Shown piece after piece: positions 11,201 to 21,136 of a stretch of 64,000 nt of DNA. A program made the position numbers and the translations under genes. This stretch comes from Nansenia antarctica (Eukaryota; Chordata; Actinopteri; Argentiniformes; Microstomatidae). Each line of letters opens with the position of its first letter. Within the stretch, counting starts at the first letter, position 1. The notes below the pieces were generated by a model. The model had not been told where the DNA came from. It saw only the letters and a program-made list of their open reading frames with translations, and searched no databases. The stretch is from NCBI GenBank assembly GCA_963989245.1, contig OZ022345.1, forward strand, positions 22,045,696 to 22,109,695. The letters are read 5' to 3'.

Positions 11201-11418
11201 TGGCTCAGCCCCCACGCCGTGGCCGCCCCCCCATGCCCCACCCCCCGCCCCCGGTCGCGGTGCCTTCAGCTGCCCCTGCCCCTGCCCCTGTCCCGGTTCC
11301 CCCTGCCCCGGCCCCGGCTGGCCCTGCCCCTGCCCCTGCCCCGGATGCCCCTGCGTCCCGCACCCGCCGGGGTCGGCTCGTCGTCCCTCCCCGACACAGG
11401 GATTTTGACTATGGGTGA
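8137..11418 (+). CDS. pol: Pol polyprotein: protease, reverse transcriptase, RNase H, integrase
   Basis: This is a single open frame of 1093 codons, -1 relative to gag. The aspartic protease triad DTG is at residues 58-60. RT has MPFGLKNAAQSFQ and YLDD at 355-358. RNase H begins with TTDASDYAVG near 505-514. Integrase has the HHCC zinc domain (H697, H701, C-x2-C from 731) and a DD35E core (D763, D822, E858). A GPF-type chromodomain-lacking tail follows, then a proline/alanine-rich low-complexity stretch of about 70 residues ending in DFDYG. No stop or frameshift is visible, so the copy may still encode active enzymes. It is probably made as Gag-Pol by frameshifting, since the first ATG at 8137 lies within gag. 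Confidence 0.95.
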   Translation: MLFPLTLWREGEEVPLPLQLRLGGKRQSLRSVVAMSVGTANQLLFIRDTLSGCKFLCDTGAQRSVLPATVDDTARGGHGPHLKSANDAPIRTYGTKAVDLCFGGQRFTWEFVTADISFPLLGADFLCAHGLLVDVKNNRLVDALTFSSLACVRGEATYGGLSSSLSEGDNYQHLLSEFPSLTQPTFSATTTKHGVEHHIETKGAPIYARARRLNPDRLAVAKSEFANMERLGIIRRSDSPWASPLHIVPKPDGGWRPCGDYRRLNDATTPDRYPVPHIQDFSAHLAGKLVFSKVDLVRGYHQVSVHPSDIPKTAVITPFGLFEFLRMPFGLKNAAQSFQRLMDSTLREMPILFVYLDDILVASSSVEEHLAHLRDLFTRLSQHGLIINPAKCLFGLPSIRFLGHLINKDGAAPLPSKVEAVSAFPRPLTARALREFLGMVTFYHRFIHRAAHTMHPLYEAMKDKSPNQAIDWTAVREAAFIATKTALSQAAMLAHPSPKAPIAITTDASDYAVGAVHEQWVAGAWQPLAFFSRQLTPRERKYSAFDRELLGLFLAVRHFRFLLEGREFTAFVDHKPLTFSMSKVAEPWSARQQRQLSYISEYTTDIQHIAGKSNVVADCLSRAVVGAVQLGLDYLRMSADQASDHGVQTLKNADTGLRLEDVAVGDSGAKLLCDFSTGQPRPLVPVNWRRPVFEAVHNLSHPGRKPSVKFVSEKFVWQGLKKEVRGWVDTCVACQRAKVHRHTRAPFEPFTVPERRFDHVNVDLVGPLPASHGFTYLFTMVDRTTRWPEAVPLSSTASSDVARAFIGTWVARFGTPSDLSSDRGSQFTSELWNAVASGLGVKLHRTTAYHPQANGLCERFHRSMKAALPASLTDGNWVDKLPWVMLGLRCAPKEDLQSSSAELVYGQTLRVPGDFIPDATVPWSAARQRSSLLEAAEVFAPVPTSQHGTPAFRVPTELRSSDFVFIRHDAHRGPLRPPYDGPFKVLQHGDKTLVVDVGGRHETVSIDRIKSAHVDVSRPLELAQPPRRGRPPMPHPPPPVAVPSAAPAPAPVPVPPAPAPAGPAPAPAPDAPASRTRRGRLVVPPRHRDFDYG
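8206..8212 (+). promoter_or_regulatory. Slippery heptamer for -1 gag-pol frameshift
   Basis: G GGA AAC is in the exact X XXY YYZ register of the gag frame, seven codons before the gag stop at 8231. The -1 frame from here is the open pol frame. GGGAAAC is a known retroviral slip site. Confidence 0.8.
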
Positions 11419-11420
11419 AT

Positions 11421-11434
11421 TCTGGGGGGGCTTG
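11421..11434 (+). promoter_or_regulatory. Polypurine tract before the 3' LTR
   Basis: TCTGGGGGGGCTTG directly precedes the 3' LTR; the G-run is the likely plus-strand primer. Confidence 0.6.
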
Positions 11435-11626
11435 TGTGGTGGGTTAACATAATTCACCCCCGGAACTAATAGTTGGGAGTATTGTTCCGTACGGAGGGTT
11501 AAGTGGGTGGTACTCAGTTTTAGTTCCTGTTTTAAGTGTGTGGTAACAACTTGTTCATGTCTATTAATAAACGTCTAGCTGTGACATTTGATACGCCGCC
11601 TCCGACTCCCGTCTCTCGGCACTACA
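11435..11626 (+). repeat. 3' LTR of the gypsy element
   Basis: It is the same length as the 5' LTR with four substitutions (G/T, G/A, G/A and T/C), which suggests a moderately young insertion. Confidence 0.93.
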
Positions 11627-12723
11627 ACACCGTGTTTATAACATGTTTCATTCTACTCCTGATGTGAGTCCGTCGAGGTCGCCAGCTTGTAGGAAATATA
11701 TGTTATATCTGGAGTCATAATTTAATATATAATATATGTTATTTCTGGATGATTAGACGTCCGACAGGGCCGTTTGGAGCAGCGCCGGTATCTCCACATT
11801 GGTGAAAACGCAGAAATGTAAGTAAAACGTGTTCTTAGCCAAGTCCTGCATTGCATTGTTTCATTGTTCGTAATGGTGGTTGTTTCTTGAGGAAAGTTTA
11901 AATGAGGTGAACATACTAATCAGAAGAGATGTTGTATCTGTTTGATCGTTTCTACCGGAATACACCACGGATCAAACATATGTTCTGATGAGTATTTAGA
12001 TTTCATATCAACATTCCGCAAGAAAGCCCAACAACAAACACGTGTTCGTCTGTCCTTTGTGCAACTCGTGTGAGGCCGTGGTTTGCAGCTGCAAAGTCAC
12101 AATGTCTGCTCTGAATGAGGTCGAAATGGGATGGACTGGATATCAGAGTAAAGAACAGTGATATTCTAGACTTAATAGGGTGAATTTACAAAGGCTGAAT
12201 AGATGAGTCGCTTTGAAAGTTGTTGACTTCTGTTACAGTGTGTCCTCGTTTCCAATCTAGACCTTATTTATCTATGAAATATTGCAGAATGGCATTTCTA
12301 GTTAGTCTGCTTAGTTGAAAGGTTAGATAGATATGATGTTGGAAAGATAGATGGTTAGACAGTCAGAGTTTGATAGATAGATAGATGGATTGTATGTTAC
12401 AGAGAGATAGATATGAGGTTGGAAAGATAGAAGGTTAGACAGAGTCAGATAGTTACATAGGTAGATAGATAGTATGATAGGTAGATAGATAGTATGATAG
12501 ATAGGTAGATAGATAGATAGATAGATAGGTAGATAGATAGTATGATAGGTAGATAGATAGTATGATAGATAGATAGTATGATAGATAGATAGTATGATAG
12601 ATAGGTAGATATATAGTATGATAGATAGATAGATAGGTAGATAGATAGTATGATAGATAGGTAGATAGGTAGATAGATAGTATGATAGATAGATAGTATG
12701 ATAGATAGGTAGATAGATAGTAT

Positions 12724-12766
<43 letters not shown>

Positions 12767-13979
12767 TGGAGTCTGGGGTAGTTCAGTGGACCGGGTGGAG
12801 GGTTGGTTGACTGGTTGAGAGTGGAAGTGTCGGTTGTTGAAGAGTTGAGTGTTGTTGTGTAATCTAAGAATGTTCTGCATGTCTCTTGAGTTTACTTTGA
12901 CCTCCGTGTTAAAAGGTGCTCTTTCAAGTCAGTAATGCTAAAGTAAAGTTCAATAGGTATCAAAACCAAAAGTCATAGAAGACGTTAGACGTCTCTTTTA
13001 AAGTTGGATTTGTGTGAAGAGTCTGTTGTATGGTAGATTTTCTCTCTTTTAATTGGCTTAAAATGTGGATGTTTAGATTGTGTTAATTGTAACCCTAACC
13101 CTCATGATTTCAGAGAAGGAATTTAGCAATAGATGGTACTATTTAATTCTACTACTCTATCTTTTCAGTTTGTAAAGCGTCTTTGAGTGTCCTAAAGCGC
13201 TTTAAGTCTTATCTATTATTAGGTGTTATTAATAATGCCCAGAGTAATCATGAGAAGGGCTTGGAATAGGCCTATATGGGGGAAAAGAGTTAGCCTAATC
13301 ACTGATCAAAGGGTTTCACCGCAACAGGCCCAGGATATTGAGCTGGGAGTTGGGGGCACGGTATGTAAATGAGTATTTGGGGAGGGGTCCCCAGGAGAAT
13401 TCTATAAGAGATGATATTTCTGAGTGCCTAGAGAGTTGCATCGTGAACTAGCTCAGGCCCCGGTCTGTAATAAAGGGCCTCTTGTGATCAGCAGCTCCGG
13501 TTTCTTAGAGAGTTTTTATTGTTATTATTTGAAGGTGTTAGAGTAAAGTCTTCCCCAACAGTTATCTGAGTAGCAGCAGGTGGAAGAATTTAAACAAGTA
13601 AAGTAACTTATACACTAATGTTAGGCCTGTATGCACAACTCCAACTCTGTCAACCTAACTTTTCAATTTGTAGTGTTTAAATGATCTATTATAACTGTCA
13701 AGATATCCTATACTGACCACCTCAATACCCACCATAATTGTATCTTAACCTTGGCTAGAGTGTTTGTCAAGGCTTCTTCTTCATTTCTTTATAATACTAC
13801 TTTGCATATGCTGTCTACTGCCAGTCGCCCCCTGCTGGATCTATAACGGCATTGCATGGAAATGCTTCTTGAAGGGAGATTCTCAATGCAGCAAAGCAAT
13901 CCTGTATACTATCCTGTACTGTGGCAGAATCCTGCATGCATTCAAAAATATTTTGACAGACCACATGTCAAACTGTTCT
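11627..13979. other. Non-coding stretch with GATA repeats and an LTR-like segment
   Basis: No coding region is recognised. A GATA-type repeat fills 12320-12765. Around 13223-13560 there are promoter-like features (TATAAGAG, then AATAAAG, ending CCCCAACA) that resemble a solo LTR, but no target duplication is found. Confidence 0.45.
12320..12765. repeat. Imperfect GATA tetranucleotide array
   Basis: GATA units are mixed with GGTAGATA and GATAGTATGATA higher-order blocks, ending in a pure (GATA)n run near 12725-12765. The apparent minus-strand protein rich in YLSI is repeat translation. Confidence 0.93.
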
Positions 13980-14246
13980 TGGAATGAATGAATGAATGAA
14001 TGAATGAATGAATGGACTTTATTGTCATTGCTACAGTACAGGTACCAAACAACGAAATTTAGGAGGGGTGGCTCCCCTGGTGTTAGGAAAGGGGAAAAAA
14101 AACACTTTAAAAAAAAAATCACAAGAAGGGAAGGAGCTGGTTTACATAAATAAAGGCTATGTACACAATCCACTGTACTATACTGTACAGATAGACGACT
14201 AGGGTTGTCATATTGCACAATAGTATTGTTTCACGTTATTTAAAGT
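13980..14246 (-). mobile_element. 5'-truncated LINE, 3' UTR only, (ATTC)n tail
   Basis: This is the reverse complement of the LINE 3' UTR at about 38388-38635, down to the AATAAAGTCCATTC end and the CATT tail (here AATG repeats at 13985-14012). Confidence 0.85.
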
Positions 14247-14395
14247 CACTGTCACTGTACCCCAAATTGCTCCCAATGAGCAGGCTCGCGCCTTTCATGG
14301 TAGCTTGCTGCCAGTGGTGTGTGAATGGGTGAATTAGAGGCCATTGTAAAGCGCTTTGGAATAGGTCAGTCCATTTACTATTACCATTTGAGACA
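14247..14395 (+). mobile_element. SINE/LINE 3' tail fragment
   Basis: It contains the widespread teleost motif GTGTGTGAATGGGTGAAT followed by TGTAAAGCGCTTTGGA. Confidence 0.55.
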
Positions 14396-14543
14396 TCACC
14401 ATATTGCTTAGACCAGTGTATTCCTTTCAAACCCACCAGAGCCAGCGGGTGTAGAGAATTGGGTCTCGGCCCAGCCACTGCTAAAGACCCTTTACAATAA
14501 CAATTAATAGTGCATATCCTTTGTTAGGTGTTTGGTAATCTGA

Positions 14544-15767
14544 GAGCATGGGGGTGGGGGATGCCATCATTTACATGCTGCTCAGGGCCTACACACACCT
14601 GGAGAGGCCACAGAGCATGGTGAGGACCATGTTCTTCGACTTCTCCAGTGCATTTAACACTATCAAGCCATCACTGCTGGCTGACAAACTAGCAGTGATG
14701 TGTGTGGAGGACTCCCTGACGGCTTGGATCCACAACTACCTCACAGACAGGCGTCAGTATGTGAGACTGCAGGGCTGTCAGTCTGAGGTGGTGGTGTGCA
14801 ACACCGGTGCCCCCCAGGGAACTGTTCTGTCACCCTTTCTCTTCACCCTCTATACCTCCGACTTCCAGTTTAGCTCCGACCAGTGCCACCTGCAGAAGTT
14901 TTCGGATGACTCCTCTATCGTCGGTTACATCACAGACGACAGGGATGAGGAGTACAGGGCCCTGGTGGAGAGCTTTGTGCAGTGGTGCGACACCAACTAC
15001 CTTTTGCTTAACACCAGCAAAACAAAGGAGTTGGTGGTGGATTTTAGGAGGAAGAGAAGGACCCCAGCCCCCATCACCATCAAGGGGGTGGAAGTCGAGA
15101 GGGTGGACTCCTACAGGTACCTGGGAGTACAAATTAATAACAAACTGGACTGGACTGACAACACCGAGGCTCTTCTCAGGAAAGGGCAGAGCAGACTGTT
15201 TTTCCTGAGAAGGCTGAGGTCTTTCGGTGTCTGCAACAAGCTGCTGCAAATGTTTTATCAGTCGGTGGTTGCCAGCGTTCTGTTCTTCGCCGTGGCCTGC
15301 TGGGGTGGAAACATCTGTGCCAGGGATGCTGCGAAGCTAAACAAACTGGTGAAGAAGGCCAGCTCTGTGGTGGGGACCGGGCTGGACAGCCTAGAGGTGG
15401 TGGCAGAACAGAGGATGGGGAAAAAACTGGCGGCCATGATGGTCAATCCCTCCCACCCGATGTACTGCGAGCTGGCGGGGATGAGGAGCAAGTTCAGCCA
15501 CAGATTTGTTCTCCCCCGCCAAAGTACAAAAAGATTTGGACAGTCCTTTGTTCCAGCTGCACTCCGACTCTACAACCAGGCCCTGCAGGGTGGGGGAGAC
15601 CTGGAGCTGGAACTTTTGGAACTTTTTACTTATTGAGCCTTCACTGTTTTATGTATTTTATTGAATGTTTTCTGTTTTTCTGTATTGAATGTTTTCTGCC
15701 CTAACTGAGCTGTTTGACAACAAAATTTCCCCATTGGGGACAATAAAGGTTTTCAATCAATTCAATC
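14544..15767 (+). mobile_element. 5'-truncated LINE with exact 7-bp target duplication
   Basis: The insert is bounded by AATCTGA at 14537-14543 and again at 15768-15774. The paralogous uninterrupted site is present at about 16770-16790 (GTTTGTTAATCTGAATATTTG), one duplication unit downstream. The 3' end has AATAAAGG and a short TCAA-type tail. Confidence 0.92.
14548..15636 (+). CDS. LINE reverse transcriptase, C-terminal 362 residues
   Basis: The open frame keeps RT blocks FFDFSSAFNTI, GAPQGTVLSPFLFTLYTSDF and KFSDDSSIVG; the catalytic box is FSDD rather than YADD. These blocks fit the L2/CR1/Rex1 group of non-LTR elements. The 5' end is missing through truncated reverse transcription: the frame runs to the insert edge, so the first ATG is not a true start. 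There is no internal stop, which implies a recent insertion. Confidence 0.88.
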   Translation: MGVGDAIIYMLLRAYTHLERPQSMVRTMFFDFSSAFNTIKPSLLADKLAVMCVEDSLTAWIHNYLTDRRQYVRLQGCQSEVVVCNTGAPQGTVLSPFLFTLYTSDFQFSSDQCHLQKFSDDSSIVGYITDDRDEEYRALVESFVQWCDTNYLLLNTSKTKELVVDFRRKRRTPAPITIKGVEVERVDSYRYLGVQINNKLDWTDNTEALLRKGQSRLFFLRRLRSFGVCNKLLQMFYQSVVASVLFFAVACWGGNICARDAAKLNKLVKKASSVVGTGLDSLEVVAEQRMGKKLAAMMVNPSHPMYCELAGMRSKFSHRFVLPRQSTKRFGQSFVPAALRLYNQALQGGGDLELELLELFTY

Positions 15768-15832
15768 AATCTGAATGTTTGTGAAATTAACTCTCCACTA
15801 TGTGTGGCTCTTCCTTTGTTTACATTACACAG

Positions 15833-16147
15833 ATCCATCTCACAGCCCAGCTACCATGTCTGAAACCAAGTCCACAGAGTCCCTGGGTTCACAGCAGGGT
15901 CCAGAGATGGTGGCAGTGAAGTTGGAGGACTGCAGTCAACCACTGGAACATAATGTTGTACTGAAAGAGGAAGAAGAAGAAATGATGGTGGCTGGAAGAG
16001 AGGAAGAGGAGGAAAAAGCTATGATGGTGAAAGAAGAAATAGAAGTGGAAGTGGAGGAGAAAGATGTGATAATGAAAGAAGAGGAGGAAGTGGAGGAGAA
16101 AGATGTGATTGTGAAAGAAGCAAATGGAGGAGAGGAAGGAAAGGATG
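15833..16147 (+). CDS. ZNF-B acidic exon, copy 1
   Basis: The acceptor ACACAG at 15827-15832 and donor GATG|GTAAGT bound a 315-bp exon. It can be read from the ATG at 15856 (MSETKSTESLGSQQGPEMVA) or as a phase-1 exon entered from upstream (DPSHSPATMSE). It carries GPEMVAVKLEDCSQPLE, then a long glutamate/lysine run. Its phase-1 end joins in frame to the finger exon at 23646, giving a 417-residue product from the exon ATG. The intron holds a second exon copy and an endogenous retrovirus. Confidence 0.8.
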
Positions 16148-16841
16148 GTAAGTTCATGAACTTGGCTAATATTATAATTGTATGTAATGTACATTATTGC
16201 TCTATGGTGTTAATTGTGTATTAGGGATGTGTCCTTATTTATTATGACCATTACCTACTTGTTCAGAGGTGATCAGGTTCATGTAGCTGTATTGAATATT
16301 ATTTAACAGACAGAACGCAGTGTGTCTTAACTGGTGGGGTTAAATCAGGTTTTTTAGACATAACAAAGGATGGATCAAGGATGGATTCTTGGTCATGTTT
16401 TTTTTTACTATTTACATTAAGAATATTGGATTCTGTAAATAATTAATTAATAATAAAGTATCCTGCAGTTGAAGTTGGAGGTTTACATATACCTTAACCA
16501 AAAACATTTAAACGTTTTTACAATTCCTGACATTTAATCCTAACATTCCCCGTCTTAGGTCAGATAGGATCACTACTCTATTTTAAGAATGTGAAATGTA
16601 CGCATGAGACACCATGTTTCTTAGACCAGTGTATTCCTTTTAAACCCATGAGGGGGATGTATGTGAGTGCACCACTCACCCAGAGGGGTAGAGAATCAGG
16701 TCACAGCCCAGCCAACATGAAAGACACTTTACTATAATAATTCATAGTAGTGCATATTCTTTGTTAGGTGTTTGTTAATCTGAATATTTGAGAAATTAAC
16801 TCTCCACTATGTGTGGCTCTTCCTTTGTTTACATTACACAG

Positions 16842-17139
16842 ATCCATCTCACAGCCCAGCTACCATGTCTGAAGCCAAGTCCACAGAGTCCCTGGGTTCA
16901 CAGCAGGGTCCAGACATGGTGGCAGTGAAGCTGGAGGACTGCAGTCAACCACTGGAACATAATGTGGTAGTGAAAGAGGAAGAAGAAGAAATTATGGTGG
17001 CTGGAAGAGAGGAAGAGGAGGAAAAAGCTATGATGGTGAAAGAAGAAATAGAAGAGGAAGTGGAGGAGAAAGATGTGATAATGAAAGAAGAGGAGGGAGG
17101 AGATAATTTACTGGAGACAGATAGTTACTGAGTTGGATG
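16842..17139 (+). pseudogene. ZNF-B acidic exon, copy 2 (tandem duplicate, broken)
   Basis: The exon and about 240 bp of upstream sequence repeat the 15833 exon one kilobase downstream, with the same acceptor and donor. It starts MSEAKSTESLGSQQGPDM at 16865. Its 3' part has lost sequence and hits TGA at 17129-17131 before the donor at 17140. Its length (298 bp) is no longer a multiple of three, so inclusion would truncate the protein. Confidence 0.8.
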
Positions 17140-17378
17140 GTAAGTTCATGAACTTGACTACTATTATAATGTATTTATTGTACATTGCTCTATGGTGTTA
17201 ATTGTGTATAGGGGATGGGTCCTTATATATTATTACCATTACGCAGGGGTTAAAGTGGGATTTATTAAGTGGGGGGGCTCTGTGTTAGAGGTGGGTAAAG
17301 GTGTGGGAGTGATGGTGGGGCTCAATACTGCCTCACAAATCAAACCTTAAATGATCTTGAAATTAAAATGTCCATGAT

Positions 17379-17946
17379 TGATAAGATGAATGTCAGATGA
17401 AGGCGGAGACCGAGATGTGTTGCTTCCTTATGATAATTAATTAATGCTCGAGGTAGACAATTAAGATAGATTTATTCCATTACAGCGCTGGGTCAACCCC
17501 TCAACACACGGCAAGCAACGGTGAGAGGCACACACCTAATGACACTTTGCAGCGGCTTGATATAGGCAAAAGTTGCTGATCAAGCAGCCAGCTGTTTGTC
17601 ATGCAAATCATTCCCAAAGACAGGGCTCCGTTGAGTCTAGGTAGGGTTGTTGACGAGAAGTCCCCATCTCCCAAAAGTGGCTGATTATCCTGACAACCCA
17701 GCTACCTGACCCTGGTCAGCTGACTGGCTGGTCCTAAATATACTGACCTATTGACCCAGGTTCTATGCTGGTCCCCACTAGCTGTGGTCTCTATATTTGG
17801 CTCAGGTCCAGTTACAGACAGAGAGTTTGCAGCCTGTTTGCAGTTTGTGATGATACAGCAAGAGAGGTTGGACAACTTGCTGATAATCACTAATGATTAA
17901 AGTATTCAGGGTTTACCTAAGCACAATGATAAAATGCATCCTATCA
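17379..17946 (-). repeat. 3' LTR of the ERV
   Basis: On the minus strand it runs TGATAGGATG...CTTATCA. AATAAA is at 17471-17476 (minus strand), probably the R-region polyadenylation signal. Confidence 0.92.
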
Positions 17947-17975
17947 GCCCACTCTTTTTTTTCTTCTCTAATGGA
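17947..17975 (-). promoter_or_regulatory. ERV polypurine tract
   Basis: The minus strand reads GAGAAGAAAAAAAAGAGTGGGC directly before the 3' LTR in two short purine blocks. Confidence 0.7.
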
Positions 17976-18339
17976 CAGTAACTTTAATTATTTCTCTTTC
18001 CTTCCCCATGGTTGAGATCTTGCATTCCCCCCCCCGGAACTGCCTTTAAATGACTTTTCCCATGGACCAATGCAAGTCCCCAGTCATGTGGCCTGACAAA
18101 GTGAACAAACATCTCACTCCACAATTGACTTGGCGTGAGTAAAAGGTCACTTTGTGGTTAACTACTCTGATTAATAATCACCTTCTTTGGATAAAAACCT
18201 TTGTTGTTTAAAGGAGAAAATATCCAAATAGGTTTCTCATTACTATGTCTAACTACTCATTACAAATGAAGTAGGTATCATTTCCATCATTAATTCAAAT
18301 CACATGTTTTTCCATAGTTTGTTACATAATTATACATTT

Positions 18340-18549
18340 TTAACAAATAGGGATATCGTCAATCAGTGTCTTGGTTCTTCGATATCCTAGGTCGATCTTC
18401 AACAGAGGGACCATCATGCTTTTCCGGTCGCAATGAGGCACTATCTGAGATGCGGATGGCCCATTGTTGTCTTTCCGCCTTATCGTCCTCTTGTATTGTT
18501 GCTGTATTATGGAGAGACTCACAGTAGAAATTATTTCATTCACCATCAT
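18340..18549 (-). other. Short ERV frame of unknown role
   Basis: This is a 69-codon open frame near the 3' LTR with a hydrophobic/serine start and a basic middle. It may be a remnant of the end of env or an accessory frame; I cannot assign it. Confidence 0.25.
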
Positions 18550-18654
18550 GATGCTTGCTCAAATGTTTTAACAGTGTTATTGAAACTCTAAATCCTTACC
18601 CCCTACTTTTCTCTCCCCTATTGTTCTATGTCCCCATTGTCTGATCTTAAAGGT

Positions 18655-18909
18655 TTAATCCTGTTGTGGTGAATACGTACAACAATTGTCAACAAACTGG
18701 CAAACTCCTGCAACTGAGTCTAGTGCGCTATTCGGTTTAACTCCCTGGATGTCACGACGCATGCGAACAAGATTAGTGTCAGAGTCTTCAGTTAAAGTAA
18801 AGTCTGTTTCGTTAGTTAACACCCAGATCGTATACAGAACCGATACAATTGTGGCCATCCATCTTATCCACAATGAGGCCAGGATCGCACGGTGACTCTC
18901 GGCACGCAT
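18655..18909 (-). other. Short ERV frame with one hydrophobic segment, possibly env leader remnant
   Basis: The 84-codon frame has a hydrophobic segment (about residues 10-30) like a signal anchor, followed by a cysteine-containing tail. Position 3' in the element would suit env, but the bulk of an envelope protein is absent. Confidence 0.3.
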
Positions 18910-19008
18910 CGTCTGTCCGGTATCTCTTGTCCTAGTTTCAATCTTAATTCACAACAACATCAAGAATAATTGTTAATAGCAGAGATAATCATCATTATGA
19001 TACTGGAA

Positions 19009-19251
19009 TCAGTAATCGTTTGTTATAATACGTGTTTTCCCCTTTGCTTGGGTCTCATCGTCAGAGTTGAGAGTGGGTTGGGCCCCCTGTGGTCCCCCCC
19101 CTCTAGTGAGTTCTGCACTTGCCTGCTGAGACATTTTTAGATACAGGGATTGCACAATCGTTAAGTACAGGTAGACAGACATTGAGTTTCTCTCAAAATG
19201 GTTAACTCGTCCTTCATCAATGCTCCTAGAGGAAACAAAAAGATTTGTCAT
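19009..19251 (-). other. ERV-internal short frame, unassigned
   Basis: An 80-codon frame rich in polar residues (GGGPQGAQPTLNSDDE part). No family is recognised. The stretch 19252-20504 holds no minus-strand frame over 60 codons, which is where pol would be expected. Confidence 0.25.
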
Positions 19252-20504
19252 TTGACGTTCATGCCATGGGTATTCAAACTAGGACTTGTGTTGTGAAAAA
19301 CCGTGAACCGTCCCTTTAATATCCAAATCAGTTCTTCAATACTTAGTTTATTTACTGTCAATGTGCAATCTGAGTCAATTCCCATAAGCATACTTTTAAT
19401 GAGGTAGATAGGTTCTATTCTACCCGTATGTTAAAAAATTCTGATCATAATCATAACTGATGGCTTGAATACTTCCCCGTTGGTCTATGTACACTATAAG
19501 CTTATTTTGCATTAAGGTTTAAATTTGCTGTGAACATTTAAATGTTCTATCCCTCTCTTATAATCAAATATTTCTCAGTCAATCACCCGTTGGTTTTAGT
19601 AGATTTATCAGAGACATTCTTGAGTCAGTGTGAATGGTTCTTTATCATAAATGTTGCATCAATGTGTAATGCTCGTGCATTCAGCTGTTGGCCGATTAAC
19701 ACTGATGATCGTGTGAAGTACTGTCATTATTCGTATGTGTAATTGCTTTATCAAAGTCTGTAGTCTGTCATGTCATTATCATGTTTCCGCTTCCAAACAG
19801 AAAAACAACATTTTCATTTACAGTTACACAGAGAATTATCATTTGTGGTTTCCCCTTTCTCTCATCCGTCAATCGTTCACTGTCATTTCAGCCCCCACTT
19901 CTGTTAGATTGGCCCTCAGCAACGCCCCCGTTTTTTAGTCCGTCGCTCAGTGTTTCTGCATTTTCTTGGGTCTGTCAGGAGATAGAATTGGCAAGAGTTG
20001 TGTTGTCCGTTCGGGATTATTCATCAATCAAAATGTCACATATTCCTCTTTGCTTGTGTGAACATCAACAGTCATCAATGCATGTCTCTGTTTACTAAGT
20101 AAATTCAAATGTTACGTTTACTGAGTCAATGCAGAATTGTATGATAATTACAATAAGAGACAACTACATTTTCATGTCTAACACTTCTATGTGTTCTCTG
20201 CGTGTCTGTGTCACCGAGCTGCGTCTTGTTTGCAAGGGCAGTTCTATTAATAGTGTTGGTTCAGAGCGTCGTCCCTGGTGCAGCGTTGTGGAGCAGTGTT
20301 TTCCCCTCGTCTCTTTACCACTTTTCTGCTGTTGGTGCTAAGCTATTTAGCTTGTCCTGAAAATACAATAGTTATTCATTTCACTCTTTATCATTTGTTT
20401 ACAATATGTTACTCAATACAAAGATTATTATTACTTAACTCAATGATTTCCCTATAACTCTATCACTCGACATGCTTCACGTAAGACTTCATTACCCATA
20501 ATGC

Positions 20505-21136
20505 TTAGTATTCATTCCATCCCTCTAGGTCTGCGTATTGCGCAAGCTCCAAGACTTGTGGTTGGTGTTGCTTATTAAACAATCCCAAAGCTTCTAATTC
20601 CCTTATTCGTTTTTCAATCAATGCTGGTGTCATTGAGAAAATGTCTGGTGTTGATAATTTAAAGTTCTTTGCATCTTCTCCAATACCATCTAGAATCATA
20701 TTTGTAAAGAATGCGTTAGGTTTGTCATCTAATTCCAAATTCGCCTTTTCTCTCCAGGTATTTTGGAATCTGATTACAAAGTCAGACATTGTTTCATTAG
20801 GCTTGCGTTTACAGTTCAGAATTTGTGAGATATCAAATATTCGTCAATAATCTTTAGTTTATTCTTTTCAAAACTCCCGATACTTGGGAAATTATCGTCA
20901 CTCCATTCCGCAATCTTTGTTAGAAATGGTTCTGCATAGAATGGTCCTAATTTAAGTAAAATCCATCCTTTTGGTGTCACTGTATCAGTGTATTTTATCG
21001 GAATATCAATTATGTGTGGATCAATTTCCAATAGTTTATTAATAGCTTTCTTTTCCCCTCGTGGCAAGTCCCTAACCGACTTGTACTTAATAATCCGTTT
21101 CTCACAATTTGTCGTCCTAGACATTTGATTCCCCAT
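20505..21136 (-). pseudogene. gag: Retroviral gag, frameshifted
   Basis: The first part (21136-20816, 106 codons) starts MGNQMSRTTN, with glycine at position 2 fitting N-myristoylation of a matrix domain. The second part (to 20505) has capsid-like sequence around DFVIRFQNTWREKANLEL. The two lie in different frames, and the switch is near 20830-20850, so a one-base change has split the gene in this copy. No zinc knuckle is seen at the end. The copy is therefore not expected to make a full Gag. Confidence 0.7.

Larger units (their letters stand above)
7302..11626 (+). mobile_element. Ty3/gypsy LTR retrotransposon, CsRn1-like, nearly intact
   Basis: Two 192-bp direct LTRs (TGTGGTGG...CACTACA) flank gag and pol. 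The PBS is complementary to tRNA-Trp and the Gag has a C-x2-H-x9-C-x3-C box; both are known marks of the CsRn1 clade of Ty3/gypsy. Domain order is protease, RT, RNase H, integrase. LTRs differ at 4 of 192 positions by my count. I find no matching 4-6 bp target duplication: the left flank ends in TATAT and the right flank begins ACACC. Confidence 0.95.

Noticed and set aside
12323..12880. 185-residue minus-strand protein rich in YLSI
   Set aside because: It is a translation of the GATA array.
13223..13560. Solo LTR with TATAAGAG and AATAAAG
   Set aside because: No target duplication and no second copy in the window; kept only as a remark.
19542..20341. Plus-strand frames inside the ERV
   Set aside because: The element reads on the minus strand and these frames show no known domain.
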